DNA of 64,000 nucleotides from Rubellimicrobium rubrum (GCF_006152115.1 NZ_VDFU01000001.1:248001-312000); one strand, 5' to 3'; counted from the first letter of the stretch, positions 45,589 to 54,081 are shown. Notes: a model not told the origin generated them from the sequence alone. Made by a program: numbers and translations.

Positions 45589-46020
45589 ATGACCTCCGCC
45601 ACTTTCACCCCCGCACGTGAACAGGCTTCGCAGGTCGAACTTGCCGCACTCCTCCTGCGTGTCGCCATGGGTGTCCTGTTCGTTCTGCATGCCTGGATGA
45701 AGATCGCGATCTTCACGCCTTCAGGCACCGCCGGCTACTTCGTGTCCATCGGACTTCCGGCCGTACTCGCCTATGTCACCATCGCTGTTGAACTGCTGGG
45801 CGGCCTTGCCCTGATCGCGGGGATCGCCACCCGCTGGGTGTCGCTGCTGCTTGTGCCGATCATGATCGGGGCTGCGTATTTCGGCCATGGCGGCAACGGC
45901 TTCTTCTTCTCGAATGCCAACGGAGGCTGGGAGTACCCCGCATTCTGGACCGTCGCACTGCTGGTCCAAGCCCTTCTGGGCGACGGCGCCTATTCGCTTG
46001 GCAACCGCGTGGCCCGCTAA
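45589..46020 (+). CDS. DoxX family membrane protein (CatD/YqjF-like)
   Basis: A 143-aa four-helix membrane protein of the DoxX family: AALLLRVAMGVLFVLHAWMKI, AVLAYVTIAVELLGGLALIAGIATRWVSLLLVPIMIGAAYFGHGGNGFFF, and a last helix after EYPAFWTVALLVQALLGDG. DoxX proteins are redox-related; Bacillus CatD and E. coli YqjF respond to catechols and quinones. GGAA lies 9 nt before the ATG. The VOC dioxygenase-like gene follows after 24 bp, the same order as the Bacillus catDE operon. Confidence 0.9.
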   Translation: MTSATFTPAREQASQVELAALLLRVAMGVLFVLHAWMKIAIFTPSGTAGYFVSIGLPAVLAYVTIAVELLGGLALIAGIATRWVSLLLVPIMIGAAYFGHGGNGFFFSNANGGWEYPAFWTVALLVQALLGDGAYSLGNRVAR

Positions 46021-46044
46021 GGCCGCCTGATCGGGAGTAACCTC

Positions 46045-46860
46045 ATGTCCACCGCCTCTGCCCCCCTCGAGATCGGTCGCGTCGCGCTGACCGTGAACGA
46101 TCTTGCAGCAGTGCAGGATTTCTACCAAAGCGCGCTCGGACTTGACCGGATGGGGAGCGATCCCGGGATCGCTCTCCTGGGGGCAGGCGGCCGTCCGCTT
46201 CTCGAATTGCGCGAGGATCGCGCCGCCCGTCGCCGCTCCGTCCGCGAGGCCGGGCTGTTCCACACTGCGTTCCTCCTGCCTTCTCGTGCCGCTCTGGGCC
46301 AGTGGCTGGTCCATGCAGCGGACAGCAAGGTGCGGCTGCAGGGCGCCTCGGACCACCTCGTGAGCGAGGCCATCTATCTCGCCGATCCGGAAGGAAACGG
46401 AATCGAGGTCTATGCCGACCGCCCGCGCGACGCTTGGCCCAAGGAGAACGGCAGAATCCGGATGGCCACCGAGCCATTGGACCTTCGGGACTTGGCGCAG
46501 TCGGCCGGAGGCCGTTGGACCGGCGCGCCCGAAGGCACCGTGATCGGGCATGTGCACCTTCAGGTGGGCGGGCTGGCCGAAGCCGAAGACTTCTACCAAG
46601 GCACTTTGGGCTTTGATGTCGTGACCCATTATCTGGGCGCGAGCTTCCTGGGTTCGGGTGGCTACCACCATCATCTCGGCACGAACATCTGGAACAGCCA
46701 GGGGGCACAGCGGCGCTCGTTCCCTTCAACCGGACTGGCCGATCTGGAGATCCTGGCCGAGCCGACCGATCTCGACTCTATCCTGACCCGCACCAAGGGT
46801 CAGCGCCATCTGACGGACCCTTGGGGAACAACGGTCACGCTCACGCGAAAGGCGGCCTAA
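46045..46860 (+). CDS. VOC family ring-cleaving dioxygenase-like protein (CatE-like)
   Basis: A 271-aa protein with two vicinal-oxygen-chelate modules. The first starts EIGRVALTVNDLAAVQDFYQSALGLDRM and holds FHTAFLLPSRAALGQWL; the second starts VIGHVHLQVGGLAEAEDFYQGTLGFDVV and holds SGGYHHHLGTNIW. Metal-ligand candidates are the His in IGHVHLQV, His in GGYHHHLGTN and Glu in DLEILAE. The size and order match Bacillus CatE catechol-2,3-dioxygenase. Likely product is an extradiol dioxygenase for catechol-type compounds, but the substrate is inferred. A hydroquinone reductase pseudogene starts 2 bp later. Confidence 0.88.
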   Translation: MSTASAPLEIGRVALTVNDLAAVQDFYQSALGLDRMGSDPGIALLGAGGRPLLELREDRAARRRSVREAGLFHTAFLLPSRAALGQWLVHAADSKVRLQGASDHLVSEAIYLADPEGNGIEVYADRPRDAWPKENGRIRMATEPLDLRDLAQSAGGRWTGAPEGTVIGHVHLQVGGLAEAEDFYQGTLGFDVVTHYLGASFLGSGGYHHHLGTNIWNSQGAQRRSFPSTGLADLEILAEPTDLDSILTRTKGQRHLTDPWGTTVTLTRKAA

Positions 46861-46862
46861 GA

Positions 46863-47790
46863 TGCTGGTGATCGGAAAATGGACCGGGAACTGACAACCG
46901 GTTGAGGCCGAGATGAGAAGGGCGGCTTTGTCCTTCAGATCTCGTCCTTCCGCAATGGATGACACGAATGGCCCACCCGGTCCGGCAGGGATGGCCGGCT
47001 TTGCGGCCGAGCAGGGGCAGGATCTTCTTTAGGTGGCTGCTTCGCCCCTGAGCCTCCCGGACACTGACCGGGCACGCCGTCGAGGACTTGGGCGATGCTA
47101 TCTCTGTCTCCGTGGTGAAGCCGGAACTGAGCGATCAGGCTGGCGCTTCCGGGAAGAGGCGACCCGGTCACCGGCATGCGCTACATGCACCAGATCCACA
47201 CGGCGGTAGGTCCGCTTTTACCAGTTGGGGCACGGTGCCTTGTATGTACGACATCGCCTTGGAGCGGCGGTGTCGAACGAGTCCGCCGTCACTCTTCGAA
47301 TGCTAAAGGTGGGCTTCGGTCCCTTGGCCTCGGGCCCAGATCTTTGGGCCGAAGACCTTCAGCTCAAGATCGAGCGCTGAACGACAGGATCCATGCACGC
47401 TTCCACAGTTGTGTGTACCGGGCGGTTCTGCCGCTACCCAGGTCGCCTACGAGGACGCGTTCGACGACGTCTTTGCCCAGCTCGACGAATTGGAGGGCCA
47501 TCTTCGGCTGGACGGTAACTCCTGTTCGGGGAGCACTTGATCGAGACGGACATCCGCCTGTTCGTAACCCTGGTCCGCTTTGACGCAGCCTTGCAGGGCT
47601 TTTCAAGTACAACTAGCGCCGGATGGCGGACCATCGGGCGCTTCACCAACACCTGCTGCGCGTAATGGCCATGCTGGGTGTCCGGAAGACGCTCAGCCTC
47701 AGCCACATCAAGCGCGGTTACTACTCGATCAAGGCCCTCAATCCGACGAAGATCGTTCCGAGGGGTCCGGAGCTGCCGTGGGCACGCTGA
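46863..47790 (+). pseudogene. decayed glutathionyl-hydroquinone reductase (YqjG/omega-GST type)
   Basis: Plus-strand frames spell pieces of this family in the right order. GPPGPAGMAGFAAEQG is followed by the ruined active-site region RP*ASRTLTGHAVEDLGDAISVSVVKP, where intact genes read CPWAHRTL: the catalytic Cys codon is Arg and the Trp codon is TGA. Then come MRYMHQIHT, VAYEDAFDDVFAQLDELEGHLRL, IETDIRLFVTLVRFDAALQG, and LSLSHIKRGYYSIKALNPTKIVPRGPELP, ending at TGA 47790. Several frame changes and stops separate the pieces. The live enzymes reduce glutathionyl-hydroquinones. Its place right after the VOC gene suggests it once belonged to that operon. Confidence 0.85.
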
Positions 47791-48874
47791 CCGGGTGCGG
47801 ATGCTCTGGGTCGGGGCCGTGGGTGGATAGCGTCTGCAGTTGCGCCTCCTCGGACCCGTCAGGCCCATAGATGACGCGGTGCGTACCCCAGTAGCCTGTC
47901 ACGAAGATGATGAGCGCGGCGGCAAGGCTGGGGGGCACCGTAGCGATCCGCCGTCGGATGGCCGGCAAGAAATGCGACACCCGCTCGGGGTCGGCGGCGA
48001 TGATGACGATGGTCGCCATGATGAGCGCATGCCCTACAAGGTCTACACGGCCAAAGGGCCAGACCGCCGCCGTGAAGATCACGAATAGGGCGACGGCCGA
48101 CAGGCGGCGCACCAGGGGGGTCCAGATCAGGCCGAACCCCATGGTGAACTCGGCCACGCCAGCCATGGGAATGAACACGTCGCGCGGCAGGCCGAAGGTG
48201 AGGAAAGGACGCTCCTCCACGAGGGGGTGGAACCAGTCGGGATAAGCGAACTTCTCGAGCGAGGACCACATCAGCGCGATGGCCACGCCCCAGCGCAGCA
48301 CCTCGAAGCGGTGCCGCCGCCATTCCTCGTTGCTCGACGCCCCCAGGAGCAGGTAGCCCGACACTGCGATGCCAAGCGCGAGATAGTCGAGCAGGTGGAA
48401 GAAGTCGTAATCGCGTAGCGCCAAGACCCACAAGGCAAGGATGCCCAAAGCCGCGATCGGCTGCGTGCGACGCGAGAAGACCAGCGCCGCGATCACCAGT
48501 TGAGACCACGACACCCAGTCGTTCGGCGTCTGGAGATCAGGGGTGAGATAGACTCCTCCCACCGCAAAGATGGCCACGAAAAAGCCCGCGATGACCCAGT
48601 GCATGAAGTCGTCGGCCCTAGCCCACAGGCTGCTGAAGGCCCGGTCGAACCCTGACAGCACTCTCTCCCCCAAAGGGCGCTCCTCGGCGACGCGCGTGGC
48701 CAGGAAAAACAGCAGGACGAGCACGATACCCGTCCAGAACCATACATTGCCGAGCGTGGCGCCGAGGGGTTGGGGCGGAGCCCCGACGATGTAAGGGGCA
48801 AACCACTTCACATGCGCGGAGGCTTGGGAAGCGACAAACGACAGCCCTGCGGCAGCGAATAGGATATGTCTCAT
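47738..48874 (-). CDS. integral membrane protein with DoxX-like C-terminal half
   Basis: A 378-aa protein with a cleavable signal-like N-terminus (HILFAAAGLSFVASQASAHVKWFAPYIVG) and about eight further hydrophobic helices. The C-terminal half (VLRWGVAIALMWSSLEKFAYPDWF...GVAEFTMGFGLIWTPLVRRLSAVALFVIFTAA) resembles DoxX-type quinol-related membrane proteins. Function unknown. ATG 48874 is chosen for the signal peptide and a GAGG 5 nt upstream. Its 3' end overlaps the convergent reductase pseudogene by 53 nt, so the tail may be a recent extension into dead sequence. Confidence 0.7.
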   Translation of the reverse strand: MRHILFAAAGLSFVASQASAHVKWFAPYIVGAPPQPLGATLGNVWFWTGIVLVLLFFLATRVAEERPLGERVLSGFDRAFSSLWARADDFMHWVIAGFFVAIFAVGGVYLTPDLQTPNDWVSWSQLVIAALVFSRRTQPIAALGILALWVLALRDYDFFHLLDYLALGIAVSGYLLLGASSNEEWRRHRFEVLRWGVAIALMWSSLEKFAYPDWFHPLVEERPFLTFGLPRDVFIPMAGVAEFTMGFGLIWTPLVRRLSAVALFVIFTAAVWPFGRVDLVGHALIMATIVIIAADPERVSHFLPAIRRRIATVPPSLAAALIIFVTGYWGTHRVIYGPDGSEEAQLQTLSTHGPDPEHPHPVSVPTAAPDPSERSSSD

Positions 48875-49024
48875 GGCAACCTCGACTGCGGTCCAAGAGC
48901 TGTCGCGCGTATCCTGCGTTGGAACACGACGTTCACACCGAGGGGCACGCGACATTGGTGCCGAACCCAGTCCAGATATGGACCCGCGCCGCCGCTACGC
49001 CACGGCGACGCGGGGTCGCAGCCT

Positions 49025-51343
49025 CTAGCGGGTGGCGCTATTCGCGGGCGGCGCCTTGATCCACCAATCAAACATCCAGTCGGTCAACGTGCGGTTGGCC
49101 ACCCCATTCATGGTGATGGTCCCCGAGGCGGTCGCGATGGCCATGATCTCGAGCCGGCCGGTGGTGCTGAAGGTCTGCACCCGCTCGGCGTCTTCGAAGA
49201 GGAAGTCGCCGACCGCCAAGCCGTAGTTGGCCGTGGTTGCCCCGCTGCCCAGGATACCCGAGATCGTTGCCGCTGCCGTGCTCGTGCTGCCCAGGATAGG
49301 GCGGGGCGAGGCATAGACACGGGAGCAGACGAATTCCCAGGTGCCCGACGTCAGCGAGAAGGCCGAGTCCAGGAGGTCGTATCCGCCGCCGTTCAGGACA
49401 TAGTTGGTCTGGAGTTCGGCGTCGATCACACCCGTTGCCGTATCCGTGGAGCGGATCACCATGACCGTTCCCGTCGCGGCGTCGCGGATGATGTCGCCGG
49501 GCATGTAGCCCCACTGCTGGCGGTCGTTGATGTTGCCCAGGCGCGTGCTGGTGAAGGTGATCGTGCGTTGGTTGCGCGTGGCCCCCGTAATCTGCGCGCC
49601 GATCGCATCCGACCGATAGAAGTACGGCCGATGGCCGACCATGGAGCGGGTGAGATAGTCGTCCTGCCGCAGCACCGGCCCAGCGTAGAGCGGGCAAAGG
49701 AAATCCCGGCCCGTGAAGCGGTAGCCCGAGTTGACCGCGACCCGCGTGAGCAGCGGGTTCCCGGTGGCGAGGTTGTAGGGCTCGAACCGGACCGTCTGCG
49801 TTTGGTGGTTCAGCAACGGAACGACGAGCCCGCCCATTGTCGCATTGTGTGCGATCTTCTCGTAATCCTTGGCGTGCGCCTCCGCAGAGATGAGGGTCGT
49901 CCCTTCGAGCACGATCTGGTCCACGCGGAAGGACAGCATGGACGGAAAGCCCGCGATGTCGCCGCCGATGAAGCGGACCTGTCCCTTGGTGGGCCCCGCC
50001 AGCACGTTTGCGGGCACGACATTCATGTCGTTGTGACGGAAGTTCACCGTGCAGTTGGTGAACATCACCTCCTTCTCGTTCGAGGAACTGCCGACGATGT
50101 CGCCGATACGATGGAGCGACTCCACGTCGCAATCCTCGTAGCGAAGCCCGCCGCCGAAGAAGAGGTCGCCCAGTTCGATCAGCTTGCCCAAGAACCCCGC
50201 GAAGCCGCAGCCCGCCCAGACGCCCGAGACGGTGCCCCTCTGGCGTCCGTGCTGGTTGTTGGTCAGATGGGCGAAGCAGAACAGGAAGGTGCAGTTCTGC
50301 CCGGACACCGCGCGGGCTTGGTTGTTGCCGACCGACACCGCCCATTTCAGGTACTGCATGTCGCAGTCCCGCAGTGTCAGGAAGTCCCCATTGTTGTCGT
50401 GGTCGGCGGGGGTCTGCACCACGCCCACCTCGAAGCCGTAAATGCCCACGCGCTCGATGCGGGTCATGGACGAGCCCTGACGGCCGTACTGCGATGTGTT
50501 GGTTATGAAGCTTGGAAGCGTCACGACGGGGTAGGCCCCGGCGGGTGCGGTGCCGCAGTAGGGGTCGATGGCGATGGCCGCATGGGGCGCGAAGCGGCGA
50601 CCCGGCGTCACGCCCGAGGCGGTCAGGGCAGCGTCCCAGGTGGCCGCCTGCGTCGGCGCGAGGCCCGCCGCGCCGATCCCCTGGAAGGCCGCGAAGGCCA
50701 CGCCCACGATGCTCAGGTCCGAGATGGAGGAAAAGCGCCCGGCCGAGATGGCGAAGGTAGGGCCGTCGGTCACGGTCGAGGTGATCCGCGTCCCCATATG
50801 GTGCGGGTCGTTCGAGTAGCTGCGGCCTAATCCCCGCACGGCCACGCGCCGGAACTCGGCGCTGCCGCCCGAAATCCCGTAGCCCACCTGGATCGTGCCG
50901 CTGACGAGGCCCGCGCGGAGATCGATCAGCACCTCGCCGGTGGTGGCCTGGGTTCCTGGTGCGAGACCGTAAGCGGCGGCATTGATGGCAAGTTGCAGGG
51001 CTTGGGTGATGTCGGAGCCCTCGGCTCCGCCGAACTGCCGGACCGTGAAGGCCCCGGTCGCCGAGGGAAGGGCGTAAAGCTTGACGCCGCCGGCCGTGGT
51101 CAGGTGGTGGTTAGTGGCACTTGGGGCCGCAACCTGATAGCCGAAGTTCTGCTGGATCGTGCGGACACCGTCGCCGGCTTTCACGCGGCGCGCGCCACCC
51201 GAGTAGGACATGCTCGTATCCGCCAGCAGCGCGGCCACTATGGGAAAGGACCGGGCTGAGCGCAGTTCGGTCATTACGGCGTTGAGGCGCGCCGAGAGGT
51301 CGGCTCCGGTGAAGTTGGGCCCGGGAAGGTTGGCAAGGGTCAT
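49025..51343 (-). CDS. GTA/phage-type head-spike fibre protein, right-handed beta-helix (GhsB-like)
   Basis: A 772-aa protein. The N-terminus LPGPNFTGADLSARLNAVMTELRSARSFPIVAALLADTSMSY is a fibre-attachment type segment. FTVRQFGGAEGSDITQALQLAINAA is the usual entry into a pectate-lyase-like parallel beta-helix (VRQFGA...D-T-A-L), and repeated short strands follow (MTRIERVGIYGFEVGVVQT, FLTLRDCDMQYLKW, VMFTNCTVNFRH). The C-terminus (TLTDWMFDWWIKAPP) closes the fibre. Coupled to a spike-base gene, it matches the rcc01079/rcc01080 (ghsA/ghsB) head-spike pair of Rhodobacter capsulatus, which binds the recipient capsule. A polysaccharide-binding or -cleaving role is inferred. GAGGAG lies 6 nt before ATG. 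Confidence 0.7.
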   Translation of the reverse strand: MTLANLPGPNFTGADLSARLNAVMTELRSARSFPIVAALLADTSMSYSGGARRVKAGDGVRTIQQNFGYQVAAPSATNHHLTTAGGVKLYALPSATGAFTVRQFGGAEGSDITQALQLAINAAAYGLAPGTQATTGEVLIDLRAGLVSGTIQVGYGISGGSAEFRRVAVRGLGRSYSNDPHHMGTRITSTVTDGPTFAISAGRFSSISDLSIVGVAFAAFQGIGAAGLAPTQAATWDAALTASGVTPGRRFAPHAAIAIDPYCGTAPAGAYPVVTLPSFITNTSQYGRQGSSMTRIERVGIYGFEVGVVQTPADHDNNGDFLTLRDCDMQYLKWAVSVGNNQARAVSGQNCTFLFCFAHLTNNQHGRQRGTVSGVWAGCGFAGFLGKLIELGDLFFGGGLRYEDCDVESLHRIGDIVGSSSNEKEVMFTNCTVNFRHNDMNVVPANVLAGPTKGQVRFIGGDIAGFPSMLSFRVDQIVLEGTTLISAEAHAKDYEKIAHNATMGGLVVPLLNHQTQTVRFEPYNLATGNPLLTRVAVNSGYRFTGRDFLCPLYAGPVLRQDDYLTRSMVGHRPYFYRSDAIGAQITGATRNQRTITFTSTRLGNINDRQQWGYMPGDIIRDAATGTVMVIRSTDTATGVIDAELQTNYVLNGGGYDLLDSAFSLTSGTWEFVCSRVYASPRPILGSTSTAAATISGILGSGATTANYGLAVGDFLFEDAERVQTFSTTGRLEIMAIATASGTITMNGVANRTLTDWMFDWWIKAPPANSATR

Positions 51344-51344
51344 G

Positions 51345-51470
51345 TCAGGCTCCTCGGACGGAAGAGGTTGGCGTGATCACGGTCGTTGGAGTGATCATGA
51401 ACATCAGCCACCAGCCCGGCAGCTGGCGGATCGCGACGGGTGCGGGACCGAGGCCAAGACCCAGCATCAT
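51345..51470 (-). CDS. small protein between the spike-base and spike-fibre genes
   Basis: A 41-aa frame beginning MMLGLGLGPAPVAIRQLPGW and rich in Pro, Thr and hydrophobic residues. Its first ATG overlaps the spike-base stop (ATGA) and its TGA ends 1 nt before the fibre ATG, so the three genes form a continuous translated unit. Small glycine/leucine-start proteins are common in phage tail cassettes, but no family can be named. The alternative is an untranslated spacer. Confidence 0.45.
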   Translation of the reverse strand: MMLGLGLGPAPVAIRQLPGWWLMFMITPTTVITPTSSVRGA

Positions 51471-51724
51471 TCCCACCCGTATACGGTGGCGGTCGTCCCG
51501 GTGGCCAGCACGCGGACGGCGCGGAATGGCAGGATCTGGCCGGCGGTCACGCTGTAGTTGAGAACGTTGCCCTCGCGGTCCTCGAGAGCGAGGTTCCCGG
51601 CCGTCTGGCACCACAGGGCTCGCGGACGCGGGTTGATGAACGCGTTGTCGGATGGCGTGATCGCGACGTGGCAGTCGGCGGGGCTTTCGAGGCCGCGCTG
51701 GTGGCTTTGGAAGTTGTCGGACAT
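51467..51724 (-). CDS. head-spike base protein (RCAP_rcc01079/GhsA family)
   Basis: An 85-aa protein with the family pattern of the gene-transfer-agent spike base: GLESPADCHVAITPSDNAFINPRPRALW, then AGNLALEDREGN and the end TAGQILPFRAVRVLATGTTATVYGW. In Rhodobacter capsulatus the homologous protein anchors head spikes on RcGTA capsids and is encoded away from the main GTA cluster beside the spike fibre gene, as here. It likely starts the operon; the aldose epimerase gene ends 95 bp upstream. Confidence 0.8.
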   Translation of the reverse strand: MSDNFQSHQRGLESPADCHVAITPSDNAFINPRPRALWCQTAGNLALEDREGNVLNYSVTAGQILPFRAVRVLATGTTATVYGWE

Positions 51725-51819
51725 GGAAACCCTCCTGATCTGCCCGCAGGCTAACCGGGAGAGTTGGACGGCCGCTTAGGCCACCGCGCGTTGCGTGCGC
51801 CCGGCGACCATGGATCCCG

Positions 51820-52875
51820 TCATGCGTCGGTGCCGAAGCCAAGGATCATGCGATGCAGGTAGGTCTCGCCAGGATGAAGGAGGCTGTTCGGGAAATGCGC
51901 GTGGTTGGGGGAGCCGGGGAAGCGCTGGGTTTCAAGGGTGAAGCCCGCGAACTGGCAAAGCTGCCGGCCACGCTTGCCCATGATCGAATCGTCCAGGTAA
52001 CCGCCGGTGTAGACCTGTACGCCGGGCTGGTCGGTGAACAGCGTCATGCGCCGGCCCGAGACGGGGTCGCGGATCTCGGCGCAGTCTCGCAAGGTCTGCC
52101 CCGCGCCAGCTAGCACCCAGTTGTGGTCGTAGCCTCCCCCGGCCTCGAACACGCCGGAGCCGACCGAGCCCAGGCCAGCGAAGTCTTGGCCGATGGGCTT
52201 GGCGGAGGTGAAGTCGAAGGGGGTACCCGCGACCGAACGAATCTCTCCAGTCGCCAGAAGCTCACCGTCCACAGGGGTGTAGAAGGGCGCGGCAAGGCGC
52301 ATCTCCTGGCCCAGCACGTTGCCCGATCCCTGCCCCGCGAGGTTGAAGTAGGAATGGTGGACGACGTTGAGGGGCGTGACCCGGCTGGTCGTGGCCGTCA
52401 TGGTGATGAGGAGTTGGTTCTCGTCCGTCAGTTCGTAGGTCGCGGTGACGTCGAGGCGGCCAGGATAACCCATCTCGCCGTCCTCGGAGGTCGTGCGGAA
52501 GCTCGCGCGCCGATCCGTAGCCTCGTCCAGTGTCCAGATCTTGCGGTCGAAGCCCTCGTGACCGCCATGAAGGTGGTTCGCGCCCTCGTTGGTGTCGAGC
52601 TGAACCTCCTCGCCGTCCAGGGTGAAACGTCCGCGGCGTATGCGGTTGGCATATCGCCCACAGGTCGCGCCGAAGTAGGTCGTCGTGGCCCGGTATTCGT
52701 CGAGCGTGTCGAAGCCGAGCACGACGTCGTCAAGCCGCCCTTCACGGTCAGGGACGTGCAGCTCTGTCAGGCGCGCGCCATAGCTGATGAGCCGTGCCGT
52801 CAGGCCATGAGCGTTGGCCAGTGTGACCGCATGCACGGGCTCATGCCCGATGCGTCCGAACTCCTCGACGGCCAT
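51820..52875 (-). CDS. galM: aldose 1-epimerase (galactose mutarotase)
   Basis: A 351-aa enzyme that interconverts alpha and beta anomers of aldoses. Family motifs include LISYGARLTELHVPDREG, YFGATCGRYANRIRRGRFTLDG, NHLHGGHEGFDRKIW (His/Asn), TPLNVVHHSYFNLAGQG (catalytic His), YDHNWVLAG and QVYTGGYLD with the C-terminal Glu in FAGFTLETQRFPGSPNHAHFP. It is on the same strand as the antibiotic-monooxygenase-fold gene 54 bp upstream. Confidence 0.95.
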   Translation of the reverse strand: MAVEEFGRIGHEPVHAVTLANAHGLTARLISYGARLTELHVPDREGRLDDVVLGFDTLDEYRATTTYFGATCGRYANRIRRGRFTLDGEEVQLDTNEGANHLHGGHEGFDRKIWTLDEATDRRASFRTTSEDGEMGYPGRLDVTATYELTDENQLLITMTATTSRVTPLNVVHHSYFNLAGQGSGNVLGQEMRLAAPFYTPVDGELLATGEIRSVAGTPFDFTSAKPIGQDFAGLGSVGSGVFEAGGGYDHNWVLAGAGQTLRDCAEIRDPVSGRRMTLFTDQPGVQVYTGGYLDDSIMGKRGRQLCQFAGFTLETQRFPGSPNHAHFPNSLLHPGETYLHRMILGFGTDA

Positions 52876-52929
52876 GCGATGCCTCCTGCGCTGGGTCAGG
52901 CGCGACCTTCCGGCGGGGCCGGCGCAGTG

Positions 52930-53232
52930 TCAACCGGCCGAGGACAACGCCTCCTCGGAGTGGGTGACGTGCGGGGCCGCGGCGAAATGCGGACTGACGA
53001 GCGATCGCCATTGGGCAAAGGCGTCCGACCCGCGGAAATGAACAGTGTGATCCTCCAGCGTCTCCCAGTCGACAAGCAGTCGATAAACGCCGGGCGTCTC
53101 GGTCACGCGGTGCAGGCGCACGCCCCGGCAACCTTGAGATGCCAGAAAAAGCGGGATCGCCTGTCGCACGGCGGCCTCGAACTCGGCCTCGTGGCCGGGC
53201 GTGACGGACAACTCGGCGGTCTCAAGGATCAT
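52930..53232 (-). CDS. antibiotic biosynthesis monooxygenase (ABM) fold protein
   Basis: A 100-aa ferredoxin-like ABM-domain protein (ILETAELSVTPGHEAEFEAAVRQAIPLFLASQGCRGVRLHRVTETPGVYRLLVDWETLEDHTVHFRGSDAFAQWRSLVSPHFA). The family includes quinol monooxygenases, haem-degrading enzymes and dimeric proteins of unknown role; the substrate is unknown. It follows the leucine-degradation genes on the same strand and may be co-transcribed with them. A 25-codon frame with a TAATG overlap sits in the 66-bp gap before it. Confidence 0.85.
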   Translation of the reverse strand: MILETAELSVTPGHEAEFEAAVRQAIPLFLASQGCRGVRLHRVTETPGVYRLLVDWETLEDHTVHFRGSDAFAQWRSLVSPHFAAAPHVTHSEEALSSAG

Positions 53233-53298
53233 GCGGCATCTCCTCTCCTGGCTGGTGCCCTGCGTCGCATTCTTCGCACCAACGGTCCAGGGCCTCCA

Positions 53299-54081
53299 TT
53301 AGCCCGAGCGCCAGGGCGGGTCGCGGCGGGCAAAGAAGGCCGAGACTCCCTCCCGAGCTTCGTCGCTCTCCCAGCGTGCGACCAGCGCGGCGACCGAGCG
53401 CTCGACAGCGTCCGGCACCGGATGGCGAAGCGATCGCAGCAGCGCCTTGGTCTCGGCCACCGCACCCGGCGCACAGGCGAGCAGCAGCGCGACCTCCTCC
53501 TCCACCGCGTCGGCCAGCCGCTCGGGGGGGACAGCGCGGGCCACGAGTGACAGGGATGCTGCCTCGGACGCCGTGATGCGGCGGGCCGATAGCATGAGGC
53601 GACGGGCTGCGGGCTCGCCAATGCGGGCCAGGACGTACGGGGCGATGGTTGCGGGGATGAGGCCCAGCCGTGTCTCGGTCAGGGCGAAAACGGCCGTATC
53701 GACGGCCACCACGATATCGCAGACCGAGAGCAGCCCCACTCCGCCGCCGAAGGCAGAGCCCTGGACTTGGGCCACCAACGGTTTGGGCAGTCTGTCGAGG
53801 GCCTCCAGCATCCCTGCCAGGCGGCGGGCCTCGGTCGCCCGGCTGGGGCCATCCGCCTCGATTTGGTCGCGCATCCAGCCAAGGTCGCCACCCGCGCAAA
53901 AGGTCGGGCCGGACGATGACAGGATCAGGACCCGGATGGCAGGATCGCGCGCAGCCAGACGAGCGGCCTCGGTGATCTCGTCCATCATGCGCGCGTCGAC
54001 GGCATGATGGTGCTCCGGACGGTTCAAGGTCAGGCGCCCAACGCCCGTCGGGTCGGACTGCAAGGTGACGGTCTGGAACAT
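53299..54081 (-). CDS. enoyl-CoA hydratase/isomerase, probable methylglutaconyl-CoA hydratase
   Basis: A 260-aa crotonase-family protein with RLTLNRPEHHHAVDARMM, the oxyanion-hole region FCAGGDLGWM and GSAFGGGVGLLSVCDIVVA, and ETRLGLIPATIAPYV. As the last member of a cluster containing isovaleryl-CoA dehydrogenase, both methylcrotonyl-CoA carboxylase subunits and HMG-CoA lyase, it most likely hydrates 3-methylglutaconyl-CoA to HMG-CoA (LiuC role). The ATG overlaps the lyase stop (TGATG). Confidence 0.9.
   Translation of the reverse strand: MFQTVTLQSDPTGVGRLTLNRPEHHHAVDARMMDEITEAARLAARDPAIRVLILSSSGPTFCAGGDLGWMRDQIEADGPSRATEARRLAGMLEALDRLPKPLVAQVQGSAFGGGVGLLSVCDIVVAVDTAVFALTETRLGLIPATIAPYVLARIGEPAARRLMLSARRITASEAASLSLVARAVPPERLADAVEEEVALLLACAPGAVAETKALLRSLRHPVPDAVERSVAALVARWESDEAREGVSAFFARRDPPWRSG

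Noticed and set aside
49025-51724. Prophage
   Set aside because: Only spike-type genes are present; no integrase, repressor, capsid, portal, terminase or lysis genes, and the flanks are ordinary metabolic genes.
53222-53298. 25-codon frame (MEALDRWCEECDAGHQ...) overlapping the hydratase stop by TAATG
   Set aside because: The coupling and two Cys residues are curious, but it is very short, unmatched, and runs into the next gene's ribosome binding site.
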